A DNA stretch of 8,581 nucleotides, taken from positions 1 through 8,581 of the forward strand of contig JAKAVI010000316.1 of the NCBI GenBank assembly GCA_021817355.1. Direction: 5' to 3'. Positions within the stretch are counted from its first letter, which is position 1. Each line of letters begins with the position of its first letter. Source of the DNA: Pseudomonadota bacterium. GTDB taxonomy: Bacteria; Pseudomonadota; Alphaproteobacteria; Micropepsales; Micropepsaceae. Below, one piece after another: positions 1-7,484 of the stretch. A program made the position numbers and the translations under genes. The notes beneath the pieces were generated by a model that was not told where the DNA came from, made no database searches, and worked only from the letters and a program-made list of their open reading frames with translations.

Positions 1-160
1 CAACTGCGACCACTGACTTCGCGTAATTGACACCAGCAAGGATCATGGACGCAGGCTCGCCAGTAGGCGGCGTTCCGGAGGCCCAGGCATTCCCGCTGAC
101 CGAAAAAAGCAGGAGAATGACCCACTTAAGTACAGCGGATTGTACCTTTTGAGTTCGCAC
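1..160 (-). CDS. Partial gene for a secreted/periplasmic protein, function unknown (5' end only)
   Basis: Reading leftward from a GTG at 160-158 gives an open frame to the window edge, about 53 residues. The start MRTQKVQSAVLKWVILLLFS is a textbook Sec signal peptide: basic N-region, hydrophobic core at about residues 10-22, then an A-W-A/S type I cleavage site after residue 27. The mature part begins S-G-T-P-P-T-G-E-P-A-S and is not a family I recognise. A GGAAG touches the GTG directly, too close for a normal ribosome site, so the start is uncertain. An in-frame ATG at 226-224 would add 22 residues but has no visible Shine-Dalgarno sequence and would make an unusually long signal peptide. 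The gene is divergent from glnE and lies next to AT-rich DNA. The signal peptide is the main evidence that the frame is real; the C-terminus is outside the window. Confidence 0.55.
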   Translation of the reverse strand, partial: MRTQKVQSAVLKWVILLLFSVSGNAWASGTPPTGEPASMILAGVNYAKSVVAV

Positions 161-247
161 CTTCCGATTTTTGGAGCTGATGGAGAAATGTGGTCTTAAG
201 CTATACGGTTTAGCTCCAGACGGCATCAGGTATTGCGAACGTGAATT

Positions 248-266
248 CATACCATTCATTGGTATG
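248..266. repeat. Hyphenated dyad, 7-base arms
   Basis: CATACCA (248-254), spacer TTCAT, TGGTATG (260-266): perfect 7-base arms separated by 5 bases. It lies about 88 bases upstream of the GTG of the secreted-protein gene. It sits just downstream, in minus-strand sense, of a TATAAA at 282-277 that could be a -10 element. The size suits a dimeric repressor site or a small hairpin. Function is not shown. Confidence 0.45.
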
Positions 267-276
267 CCCCCGGAAC

Positions 277-360
277 TTTATATTCGCAACGACATCTTAA
301 GTATGAGTCTTTCTCATAAGCAATACATATGCCCACAAAAAGATCATTCACGAATATAAA
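277..360. repeat. 10-base inverted repeat flanking a second dyad
   Basis: TTTATATTCG at 277-286 is the exact reverse complement of CGAATATAAA at 351-360; the arms are separated by 64 bases. Between them lies a second hyphenated dyad, TATGAG (302-307), spacer TCTTT, CTCATA (313-318). AT-rich DNA yields such matches by chance fairly often, so this is a candidate regulatory arrangement only. Confidence 0.35.
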
Positions 361-521
361 TTACATATTATTTGGATTATAAAGCGACAGATCTCCATTT
401 TTTCCGTAATTATCTCGTACCTTCTCTATGCATACTTCCCGTATAAGACCTTTGTACATTTATATGCAGTATTTCTGGGGAGGAGTAAGACAACGAATAT
501 GGACAAATCGGGAGTTCCAGG

Positions 522-550
522 TTTTAAGTCTTTCGTCTTGAAAATATAAT
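522..550 (+). promoter_or_regulatory. Possible glnE promoter (weak)
   Basis: A perfect TATAAT at 545-550 lies about 120 bases before the glnE ATG. The best -35 at 16-17 base spacing is poor (TTTTAA at 522-527 or TTTAAG at 523-528). It is the best -10 match on this strand near glnE, but AT-rich DNA gives such hexamers by chance. Confidence 0.25.
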
Positions 551-659
551 TGCCAAAGGCGGTCAAGTCGCGGTTTTCACGGCCTGTCCTGCCAAGGATC
601 ACTGCGAGCTGAGACAAGGAGCACATCTTCTCGCCCTAGATCCCGCAGCGTGTGGCGCC

Positions 660-664
660 AGGAG
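660..664 (+). promoter_or_regulatory. Ribosome binding site that fixes the glnE start
   Basis: AGGAG at 660-664 stands 6 bases before the ATG at 671. A longer frame opening at GTG 650 would place this site inside the gene and has no ribosome site of its own, so the ATG at 671 is preferred. Confidence 0.75.
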
Positions 665-670
665 ATTCAG

Positions 671-3562
671 ATGATCGACCATTTCGCCGCCCACGGTGCC
701 TTACCACCCCCATTCGATGCATCGCGCGCCGAGCGCGTTGTGGCCGAACTCCCGGGAATTCCCGATGGCCTTGCGGCAGCAGTTGCCAGCGCAGCAGGCC
801 ATTCGCCATTTCTGGCCCGGCTGGCGCAGCGCGAACGCGACATCCTGCCTCTGCTGGCCGAAACCGGGCCCGGCGAAATGCTGGCCCAGACCCAGCGTCT
901 GGCACTGTCCGCAACGTTCGCTTCGGACATCAAGGATGCCATGCAGCTACTGCGCCGGGCCAAGCGGCAGATGGCACTGTCAGTGGCTCTCGCCGACATC
1001 GCCGGACTGTGGGGCCTTGAGGAGGTGACGCGAGCACTCTCCGAATTTGCCGACGCCGCGGTCAAGGGCGCCCTGCGTTTTCTTCTGAAGGACGTGGCGA
1101 CACGCGCCCACATCAATGCCGAGGATCCGGCCAACCTCGAAGCGACAACCGGGCTTACCATCGTTGCGATGGGCAAATATGGCGCCTACGAACTCAACTA
1201 TTCCTCCGATATCGATCTCACCGTCTTTTATGACGCCCAACGTTTTCCCTTCGTGACCAAAAACGGCGCGCGCGCGGCGGCCGTCGATCTTGTCAAGGGC
1301 ATGGTCAAGTTACTGAGCGAAACCACGGTCGACGGTTATGTCTTCCGCACCGACCTGCGGCTGCGGCCTGATGCAGGCGCAACCCAGGTCGCCATTTCAC
1401 TGGATGCGGCCGAAGCCTATTACGAGGCCATGGGGCAAAACTGGGAACGTGCAGCCCTGATCAAGGCGAGGCCCTGCGCGGGCGATCCCCAGACGGGCGC
1501 GGAATTCATCAGACTGATCGAACCTTTTGTCTGGCGGCGCAATCTCGATTATGCCGCCATTGAGGATATTCATTCCATCAAGCGTCAGATCCATGCCCAC
1601 GCCGGCCACGGCGTCATCGCTATTGCCGGCCATAACATCAAACTCGGCCGTGGTGGAATTCGCGAAATCGAGTTTTTTGCACAAACTCAGCAACTGATTC
1701 TCGGGGGACGCGATCCTACCTTGCGCACACGCGGCACCTTGGCGGCGATCCGCGCACTGACACTGCGCGGACTGGTTTCGGAGCGTGCTGCAGAAGATCT
1801 CGTCGATGCCTATCACTTTCTGCGGACGCTGGAACATCGTCTGCAGATGATTGAGGACGAGCAGACCCATAGCCTACCCAAAGGCCCGCAGGAGCTGCGC
1901 CAGATTGCCAGCTTTATGGGTTACCACGACGACGCCGTGTTCTCGCATGCCCTGCGCCAGAGACTCGAAACAGTTCAGGCGCATTATGCACGCTTGTTCG
2001 AGCAGGCCGCGCCATTGGCAAGCGCAGCCGGCAGCCTCGTCTTTACCGGGGTCGAGGATGATCCAGAAACACTCGATACCCTGCGCCAGATGGGCTTTCA
2101 TGAGCCGTCCCATATCGCGCAGACCATTCGCGGCTGGCATCATGGTCGCATCCCCGCCACGCGCTCGGTGCGCGCGCGCGAACTCCTGACATCCCTTATT
2201 CCTGGACTTCTTGGCGCGCTTGCAAATACCGCCGATCCAGACGCCGCATTCAATCAATTTGATCGCTTCATCTCGTGCCTGTCATCCGGGGTGCAGGCGC
2301 TGTCGCTTTTCCTCAACAATAGGGATCTGCTTCAGCTGATTGCCAATGTCGCAGGCGCAGCGCCAAGGCTGGCGACGCATCTGGGTCGCAACCCGGCTGC
2401 ACTCGATGCATTGATGGATCCGGGATATCTTGGTGAGCTGCCAAACCGCGTGCGTCTTGAACAGGACCTGACATCACTGCTGCGGCCAAGTTCCTCTTAT
2501 GAAGAGGTGCTTGATGCGGTACGCAGGTTCGCCCGCGAACAGATTTTCCGTGTCGGTGTGCAGATCATTGAAGGCAGCGCCGAAGCCGCCGAGGCCGGCC
2601 CGGCCTTGGCCAATGTCGCCGAGGCGATCATACGTGCCCTGCTGCCTGCTGCCGCGCGAGAACTGGAGACCGCTCACGGCCGCGTCCGGGGCGGCGAATT
2701 CGTGGTGGTGGCGATGGGCAAGCTTGGCGGCCGCGAAATGACGACGACCTCCGATCTCGACCTTATCTGTGTCTACGACGCACCGGAGGAGGTCGATCAG
2801 TCAGATGGCCCGCGGCCGCTGCCGGTCTCGACATATTATGCGCGACTGGCGCAGCGCTTCATTGCGGCCTTGACGACGCAAACCGCCCAGGGTGGACTTT
2901 ATGAGGTCGATATGCGCCTGCGCCCTACCGGCAACAAAGGTCCGGTGGCAGTAAGCCTGACCTCATTTGCCCGCTACCATGCCGAGCAAGCCTGGACCTG
3001 GGAGCGCATGGCCCTGACGCGAGCGCGGGTGATTGCTGGTTCAGACCAACTGATGCTGCGCGTCAGTGATGCCATACGCACTGCCCTGACCCGCCCCTTT
3101 GATGCAAAGCAGCTGTTTCGCGATGCGTGCGACATGCGCGATCGCCTGGCGACGCAATTTCCGGGCAGGAACCACTGGGATATCAAATACACGCCAGGAG
3201 GGCTCATCGACCTTGAATTCATCGCCCAGACCCTGCAGCTTGCCCGCGCTACCGCAAACCCCGCTGTACTGGACTGCAGCACCATTGGCGCCCTGGCGAA
3301 GCTTGAACGCGACAGCACCCTCTCCAGCGACGAAGCACTCACCCTCATCGAAGCCGCCGCGCTACAGAATGATCTCTTGCAGGTCCTGCGGATCACGCTG
3401 GAGGCTCCGCTTGTTCCGGCCAGTACCACGCCCGGACTGGAGGCCTTGCTGGCGCGCGCCAGCCGCCAGCGTGATTTTACTGCCGTCGAGGCAGCCCTCA
3501 CTGAAGCCCAGGCCGCGGTGCGTGAGATCTGGCAGTTGCGGATGGTTCGAGCCGCGGAGTGA
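671..3562 (+). CDS. glnE: Bifunctional glutamine synthetase adenylyltransferase/deadenylase GlnE
   Basis: A 963-residue cytoplasmic enzyme that adds AMP to, and removes it from, a tyrosine of glutamine synthetase, tuning nitrogen assimilation in response to PII protein and glutamine. It has the family's duplicated nucleotidyltransferase design. The N-terminal deadenylase half carries G-K-Y-G-A-Y-E-L-N-Y-S-S-D-I-D-L, with metal-binding D180 and D182. The C-terminal adenylyltransferase half carries G-K-L-G-G-R-E-M-T-T-T-S-D-L-D-L, with D695 and D697. Each half then has a conserved arginine-rich strand (D-L-R-L-R-P and D-M-R-L-R-P), followed by helical domains with G-R-G-G-I-R-E-I-E-F and P-G-G-L-I-D-L-E-F. 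Length is normal for the family and no catalytic residue is missing. The ABC ATPase gene follows after 53 bases, but a functional link is not expected; glnE is a housekeeping gene. Identification is very secure. Confidence 0.97.
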   Translation: MIDHFAAHGALPPPFDASRAERVVAELPGIPDGLAAAVASAAGHSPFLARLAQRERDILPLLAETGPGEMLAQTQRLALSATFASDIKDAMQLLRRAKRQMALSVALADIAGLWGLEEVTRALSEFADAAVKGALRFLLKDVATRAHINAEDPANLEATTGLTIVAMGKYGAYELNYSSDIDLTVFYDAQRFPFVTKNGARAAAVDLVKGMVKLLSETTVDGYVFRTDLRLRPDAGATQVAISLDAAEAYYEAMGQNWERAALIKARPCAGDPQTGAEFIRLIEPFVWRRNLDYAAIEDIHSIKRQIHAHAGHGVIAIAGHNIKLGRGGIREIEFFAQTQQLILGGRDPTLRTRGTLAAIRALTLRGLVSERAAEDLVDAYHFLRTLEHRLQMIEDEQTHSLPKGPQELRQIASFMGYHDDAVFSHALRQRLETVQAHYARLFEQAAPLASAAGSLVFTGVEDDPETLDTLRQMGFHEPSHIAQTIRGWHHGRIPATRSVRARELLTSLIPGLLGALANTADPDAAFNQFDRFISCLSSGVQALSLFLNNRDLLQLIANVAGAAPRLATHLGRNPAALDALMDPGYLGELPNRVRLEQDLTSLLRPSSSYEEVLDAVRRFAREQIFRVGVQIIEGSAEAAEAGPALANVAEAIIRALLPAAARELETAHGRVRGGEFVVVAMGKLGGREMTTTSDLDLICVYDAPEEVDQSDGPRPLPVSTYYARLAQRFIAALTTQTAQGGLYEVDMRLRPTGNKGPVAVSLTSFARYHAEQAWTWERMALTRARVIAGSDQLMLRVSDAIRTALTRPFDAKQLFRDACDMRDRLATQFPGRNHWDIKYTPGGLIDLEFIAQTLQLARATANPAVLDCSTIGALAKLERDSTLSSDEALTLIEAAALQNDLLQVLRITLEAPLVPASTTPGLEALLARASRQRDFTAVEAALTEAQAAVREIWQLRMVRAAE

Positions 3563-3615
3563 TCCAATTTGCCGCCTCTTCCTATAAACTAGCCGAATCA
3601 GCGGTCCTTACAGCC

Positions 3616-4398
3616 ATGTCCTTGCTCAGACTTCACCGTGTCGCCAAAACCTATGCCGGAGGGCTTGCAGCCATCCGGCGTCTGGACCTCGAGGTCGATC
3701 GCGGCGAATTCATCTCACTGATCGGCCCATCCGGTTGCGGCAAGTCGACCGCCTTGCGCATCATCGCAGGACTGATGACACCGAGTGAAGGGGCAGTCGG
3801 GTTTCCGGAGGGCCGCCCCGAGATCGGCTTCGTGTTCCAGGAACCAACGCTGATGCCCTGGCGCGATGCGCTCGGCAATGCCGCTTTGCCCCTCGTCCTG
3901 CGCGGAGTTCCAGGATCCGAAGCACAGGGCCGGGCCCGCGAGGCTCTGCGCCGGGTCGGCTTGGCGGGCTTTGAGCACAGCTATCCCCGGGCACTTTCGG
4001 GCGGCATGAAGATGCGTGTCTCGATCGCAAGAGCCCTCGCTTCTGCGCCAAAGCTGCTGCTGATGGACGAGCCATTTGCTGCCCTCGACGAATTGACGCG
4101 CCAGCAACTCAATGATGACCTGCTCAAGCTGTGGCGCGAAGATGGCCTGACCGTAATCTTCGTCACCCATTCGGTGTTCGAGAGTACCTATCTGTCGCAG
4201 AAGGTGGTGGTGATGACGCCGCGCCCGGGACGCATCTTTGACGAAATCCGACTTGGCGCCCCCCTTCAGCGCGATGAAACCTACCGTCTATCAGCCGAAT
4301 TTTCCGCCGACGCCACGAAGGTCTCCCGGGGCCTCAAACTAGCCATGCTGGAGGGACGCGAGACCGCCCACAAAAATCGCAATTTCACGATGGCCTGA
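3616..4398 (+). CDS. ABC importer ATP-binding protein, SsuB/TauB/NrtD type
   Basis: The 260-residue ATPase subunit of a binding-protein-dependent importer, acting at the inner face of the cytoplasmic membrane. All motifs are present: Walker A G-P-S-G-C-G-K-S-T (37-45), Q-loop F-Q-E-P-T-L-M-P-W with Q75, signature L-S-G-G-M (127-131), Walker B L-L-L-M-D-E-P (147-153) with the catalytic glutamate, D-loop A-A-L-D, and switch histidine H185 in F-V-T-H-S. The P-W after the Q-loop and the V-V-V-M-T-P-R-P-G-R-I strand are typical of the nitrate/sulfonate/taurine/pyrimidine-precursor group; the substrate cannot be fixed from the ATPase. The ATG at 3616 fits where the fold begins, though its ribosome site is weak. 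A GTG at 3559 overlaps the glnE stop as GTGA and would add 19 atypical residues. The permease gene follows after 2 bases. Confidence 0.93.
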   Translation: MSLLRLHRVAKTYAGGLAAIRRLDLEVDRGEFISLIGPSGCGKSTALRIIAGLMTPSEGAVGFPEGRPEIGFVFQEPTLMPWRDALGNAALPLVLRGVPGSEAQGRAREALRRVGLAGFEHSYPRALSGGMKMRVSIARALASAPKLLLMDEPFAALDELTRQQLNDDLLKLWREDGLTVIFVTHSVFESTYLSQKVVVMTPRPGRIFDEIRLGAPLQRDETYRLSAEFSADATKVSRGLKLAMLEGRETAHKNRNFTMA

Positions 4399-4400
4399 GC

Positions 4401-5243
4401 ATGGACGAGCCCGCTAACAGACTGGAGGCGCTGGAAAGCGGTAGGCCGCGTCTGAGCAGCGCCGGTCTGGCAAAGCCTCTCATACCGCTTGTCGTCGGCA
4501 TGATTGTGTTCGGGCTGTGGCAGATCCTAACCCAGTATTATCAGGTCTCTCCCATCGTATTGCCATCGCCCTTGGCGATCGCTCATGCGCTAGCGAACCA
4601 CTGGCAGAAGCTGCTTTTTGCGAGCTGGACAACCTTGTCGATCACCCTTGCCGCCTTTGTCCTCGCTGTGATCGGCGGCGTCGCGCTGGCGGTGCTCTTC
4701 TCACTTTCGAAACTTCTTGAGCATGCTCTCTACCCTTACGCCATCGTGCTGCAGGTCACGCCAGTGATAGCGATCGCGCCCATCATCACGATCTGGATCG
4801 GTTATGACCGGATTGATCTTGTTCTTCTGGTTCTGGCCTGGATCGTTGCCTTCTTTCCGATTCTTGCCAACACCACCTTGGGGCTTCGTTCCGCTGATCA
4901 TAATCTGATCGATCTGATGCGCCTTTATGGCGCAAACCGCTGGCAGATCCTCACCAGGCTGCAGTTGCCGACCGCATTGCCCTTTCTGGTTTCCGCGATG
5001 AAAGTGTCCGGTGGTCTTGCCCTGATCGGGACCGTGGTCGCCGAATTCGCCGCCGGGACCGGAACCGCGACGGGCCTGGCCTGGACCATCACATTGGCGA
5101 CACGCAATCTGCAGATGGCCGAAGCCTTTGCCGCGCTGGCCCTGCTTTCCTTGCTCGGCATCGCCCTGTTTTTTTCCCTGTCTGCCCTGGAATGGTTCCT
5201 CCTGCGCCGCTGGCACGAGAGCGCACTCAAAAAGACGCAATAA
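4401..5243 (+). CDS. ABC importer permease, SsuC/TauC type
   Basis: A 280-residue inner-membrane permease pairing with the preceding ATPase. After a polar N-terminus it has about six hydrophobic segments, near residues 26-45, 75-100, 112-133, 138-157, 190-215 and 243-268. The cytoplasmic loop L-Y-G-A-N-R-W-Q-I-L-T-R-L-Q-L-P (175-190) corresponds to the EAA coupling loop that docks on the ATPase; G177 is its invariant glycine. The motif V-L-P-S-P near residue 55 and I-A-P-I-I-T-I-W-I-G-Y near 125-135 are characteristic of the nitrate/sulfonate/taurine importer family. The start is 2 bases after the ATPase stop, so the two are almost certainly co-translated. No substrate-binding protein gene lies beside them. 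A 71-base gap follows before the hydrolase. The family is secure; the substrate is unknown. Confidence 0.93.
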   Translation: MDEPANRLEALESGRPRLSSAGLAKPLIPLVVGMIVFGLWQILTQYYQVSPIVLPSPLAIAHALANHWQKLLFASWTTLSITLAAFVLAVIGGVALAVLFSLSKLLEHALYPYAIVLQVTPVIAIAPIITIWIGYDRIDLVLLVLAWIVAFFPILANTTLGLRSADHNLIDLMRLYGANRWQILTRLQLPTALPFLVSAMKVSGGLALIGTVVAEFAAGTGTATGLAWTITLATRNLQMAEAFAALALLSLLGIALFFSLSALEWFLLRRWHESALKKTQ

Positions 5244-5302
5244 AGGCGGAGTTGCGCCCGCCAGCAAATTGCGCCTAACTTCAGTCTGGCACGAAGTGAG
5301 CG

Positions 5303-5307
5303 AAGGA
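5303..5307 (+). promoter_or_regulatory. Ribosome binding site of the S33 hydrolase
   Basis: AAGGA at 5303-5307, 7 bases before the ATG at 5315, supports that start. Confidence 0.6.
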
Positions 5308-5314
5308 ACGCTGG

Positions 5315-6172
5315 ATGTTTGTCGAGGTCGAGGGCGCACGCCTGTTTTTCGATGTGGTCGGCGCAAAATTCATCCTCGATGGACCGACCATGCGTGAAAA
5401 GCCGACCTTGATCGTCATGCATGGCGGTCCTGGCTTTGACCACTCCACCTTACGGCCATTCTTCGACCGCTTCAGCGATACGCACCAGCTCATTTACATC
5501 GATCACCGGGGCAATGGCCGTTCGACCGGCGCACCACAGTCCTGGAATCTGGTGCAGTGGGGCCGGGACGTTAAGCTTCTGTGCGATGCACTCGGCATCG
5601 ACAAGCCAAGGGTTTATGGCAATTCATTCGGCGGCATGGTGGCGATGTCATATGCCGCCCAGTTTCCCCACCATCCAGAAAAGCTCTTGCTCTCCTCTAC
5701 CGCCGCGCGCCTGCATCTTGAAACCACTTATCGCCTGCTGGAAGAGCGTGGCGGGCAGGAAGCCCGCCAGATTGCCGTAAAATTCTGGACACAGACCGAT
5801 GCGCAGGCGATGGATGATTACGTGCGGGTCTGCCTGCCGTTATATAACCCCGGTCCGCCCAACCCCCAGGTCGCGGAAGGCTGGGCTCGCGCGATTCGCC
5901 GCCCCGAAGTGTCTGCCCACTTCATCCTGGGAGAAATGCGGACCATGGATCTGCGCCGCGGCCTTCCCGGGTTTGAGTGCCCAACCCTGGTGCTGGCCGG
6001 AGGCTATGATCCCATCACTCCACCCGTTTGCAGCAAGGAGATTGCAGAGCTGATTCCGGGCGGACTAAGCCAGCTCCACATTCTCGAGCAGGCAGGCCAC
6101 GGCATCCACCGTGACTGCCCCCAGGAGGCGGAGCGTATTCTGCGCAGCTTTCTGGAAGGCCCTGGCTCATGA
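5315..6172 (+). CDS. Alpha/beta hydrolase, proline iminopeptidase-like (peptidase family S33)
   Basis: A 285-residue alpha/beta-hydrolase. The oxyanion-hole motif H-G-G-P-G (36-40) is the hallmark of proline iminopeptidases and their S33 relatives. D-H-R-G-N-G-R-S (63-70) matches the strand-4 motif, with His where classical enzymes usually have Gln. The nucleophile is S104 in G-N-S-F-G-G, and the likely triad partners are D232 in G-G-Y-D-P-I-T and H262 in A-G-H-G. There is no signal peptide, so it acts in the cytoplasm. By family it would remove an N-terminal proline or cleave a related amide or ester; S33 homologues are often misnamed and the true substrate may be a non-peptide metabolite. 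The last codon overlaps the symporter start (ATGA), so the two are translationally coupled, which suggests the symporter moves its substrate or product. Confidence 0.88.
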   Translation: MFVEVEGARLFFDVVGAKFILDGPTMREKPTLIVMHGGPGFDHSTLRPFFDRFSDTHQLIYIDHRGNGRSTGAPQSWNLVQWGRDVKLLCDALGIDKPRVYGNSFGGMVAMSYAAQFPHHPEKLLLSSTAARLHLETTYRLLEERGGQEARQIAVKFWTQTDAQAMDDYVRVCLPLYNPGPPNPQVAEGWARAIRRPEVSAHFILGEMRTMDLRRGLPGFECPTLVLAGGYDPITPPVCSKEIAELIPGGLSQLHILEQAGHGIHRDCPQEAERILRSFLEGPGS

Positions 6173-7440
6173 CAACGAGCGGCGCTGTGCCGCTCAAGCG
6201 TCATGTTGCGGCTGTCGTGGCCGGAAACGCGCTCGAATTTTATGATTTTCTGACCTATTCCTTCTTCGCCATCTATATTGGCGACACCTTCTTTCCCGCC
6301 AAGGATCCTGTAACCAGCCTGCTCGCCTCGCTCGCAACATTCGGTGCGGGGTTTGCGACGCGCCCGCTCGGCGGCATCGTGCTAGGCATGCTGGGTGACC
6401 GGATGGGTCGCAAACCGGCAATGTACCTGTCTTTCACCCTCATGGGACTTGGTATGTTGGGCGTCACTCTGACCCCGTCCTATGCCGCGATCGGCGTGGC
6501 GGCACCTGTGCTTTTGATCACCTTCCGTCTGGTCCAGGGATTTGCACTCGGCGGAGAAGTAGGACCTACCACGGCCTTTCTGATCGAGGCCCCTCCCCCA
6601 TCGCTGCGCGGCTTCTACGGCTCGCTTCAATCGGCATCGCAATATGTGGCAACGCTGGTGGCGGGCGGGGTCGGCACATTGCTGGCGGCGCTGTTGACGC
6701 GCTCGGAATTGGTCAGCTGGGGCTGGCGTCTTGCGTTCTTGGCCGGCGCCGCGATCATACCGTTTGGTCTCATGGTACGCCGCTCGTTGCCCGAAACACT
6801 TGATGGCACGGTCTCGCTACCCTCCGAGGCGTTACGCGAGCACTGGCCAACCGTCATATTCGGCCTGATGCTGATGGCGGGCGCCACGATTGCCACCTAC
6901 GTGATCCTGTCGTTGACGACCTATGCCCAAGCGACCTTGCACATGCCGGCGCAATGGAGCTTTGCGGCTACCGTGGCAATCGGTCTGGGCGGTGTCAGCG
7001 GCGCCCCCTTTGGCGGGTATCTTTCGGATCGCAAGGGGCGCAAGCCGGTGATGTTAGTGAGCAATGGTCTGCTCATGATCTCCACCATTCCGGTCTATTT
7101 TGCGCTTTCCCAGTTGCGGCTGGGCCTGGTCCTGGTCCTGGCCAGTTTTTATCTCACATTTTTGCTGGCAATGAATGCCGGGGTGGGGATTATGGCCCTG
7201 TGCGAGCTGCTGCCGCCAAAGATACGTTCGGGGGCGATGTCGACCATTTACGCGCTGGCCATTGCAATATTTGGCGGCAGTGCGCAATTCATCGTCGTAT
7301 GGCTGACCGACCGGCTCCATGACCCCATGGCTCCGGCCTACTACATGGCAGCGGCACTGGTCGTCAGTTTCATTGCCATCATGGCCCTGCACGAGTCGGC
7401 ACCAATCCGGTTGGCGCAATCCCATCCGCCACACAGCTGA
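6169..7440 (+). CDS. Major facilitator transporter, metabolite:H+ symporter (MHS) family
   Basis: A 423-residue inner-membrane transporter of about twelve hydrophobic segments. The first helix carries G-N-A-L-E-F-Y-D-F (19-27). The motif-A loop, R-P-L-G-G-I-V-L-G-M-L-G-D-R-M-G-R-K-P (65-83), is repeated in the second half as G-G-Y-L-S-D-R-K-G-R-K-P (282-293). R-L-V-Q-G-F-A-L-G-G-E-V-G (120-132) is the helix 4 signature. Together these mark the family of citrate, shikimate, alpha-ketoglutarate and proline/betaine proton symporters. Substrates are typically small organic acids or zwitterions; which one cannot be told here. GGAAGG at 6154-6159 gives a ribosome site 9 bases before the ATG, inside the hydrolase gene. 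The ATGA overlap with that gene indicates co-expression. A 101-base gap follows before the nitroreductase. Confidence 0.92.
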   Translation: MTTSGAVPLKRHVAAVVAGNALEFYDFLTYSFFAIYIGDTFFPAKDPVTSLLASLATFGAGFATRPLGGIVLGMLGDRMGRKPAMYLSFTLMGLGMLGVTLTPSYAAIGVAAPVLLITFRLVQGFALGGEVGPTTAFLIEAPPPSLRGFYGSLQSASQYVATLVAGGVGTLLAALLTRSELVSWGWRLAFLAGAAIIPFGLMVRRSLPETLDGTVSLPSEALREHWPTVIFGLMLMAGATIATYVILSLTTYAQATLHMPAQWSFAATVAIGLGGVSGAPFGGYLSDRKGRKPVMLVSNGLLMISTIPVYFALSQLRLGLVLVLASFYLTFLLAMNAGVGIMALCELLPPKIRSGAMSTIYALAIAIFGGSAQFIVVWLTDRLHDPMAPAYYMAAALVVSFIAIMALHESAPIRLAQSHPPHS

Positions 7441-7484
7441 GCCGATCACGCGCTGGCCTTGCACCTGCTGCAGAACGCTGTGGA

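Larger units (their letters stand above)
161..670. other. AT-rich intergenic region between the divergent secreted-protein gene and glnE
   Basis: About 510 bases with no convincing gene. G+C falls to about 31% over 301-420 (37 of 120 bases by count), against clearly GC-rich genes on the right. Short open frames on both strands (for example 171-359 plus and 426-626 minus) lack ribosome sites and recognisable protein features. The stretch holds a hyphenated dyad at 248-266, another at 302-318, a 10-base inverted repeat at 277-286/351-360, and TATAAT-like hexamers (plus strand 545-550; minus strand 381-376). It probably carries the promoters of both flanking genes. The composition suggests acquired DNA or a target for AT-binding silencer proteins; that is inference. 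Confidence 0.6.

Noticed and set aside
125..301. Three CTTAAG hexamers (125-130, 195-200, 296-301) as a repeat family
   Set aside because: Six-base palindromes with irregular spacing in AT-rich DNA; no shared flanks.
171..359. 62-residue plus-strand frame in the AT-rich region
   Set aside because: TTG start, no ribosome site, no recognisable protein features, and it overlaps the likely promoter region of the minus-strand gene.
426..626. 66-residue minus-strand frame in the AT-rich region
   Set aside because: No supporting ribosome site or family resemblance; it would run through the probable glnE promoter and leader.
650..670. Upstream GTG (650) as the glnE start
   Set aside because: The ATG at 671 has an AGGAG 6 bases before it; the GTG has no ribosome site and the site would fall inside the gene.
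3559..3615. GTG at 3559 overlapping the glnE stop (GTGA) as the start of the ABC ATPase
   Set aside because: It adds 19 residues unlike the family; the fold begins at M-S-L-L-R-L from ATG 3616. Coupled initiation at the GTG cannot be fully excluded because the ATG has a weak ribosome site.
5245..5262. Hairpin GGCGG/CCGCC after the permease as a terminator
   Set aside because: A 5-base stem with an 8-base loop and no following T-run; too weak for an intrinsic terminator.
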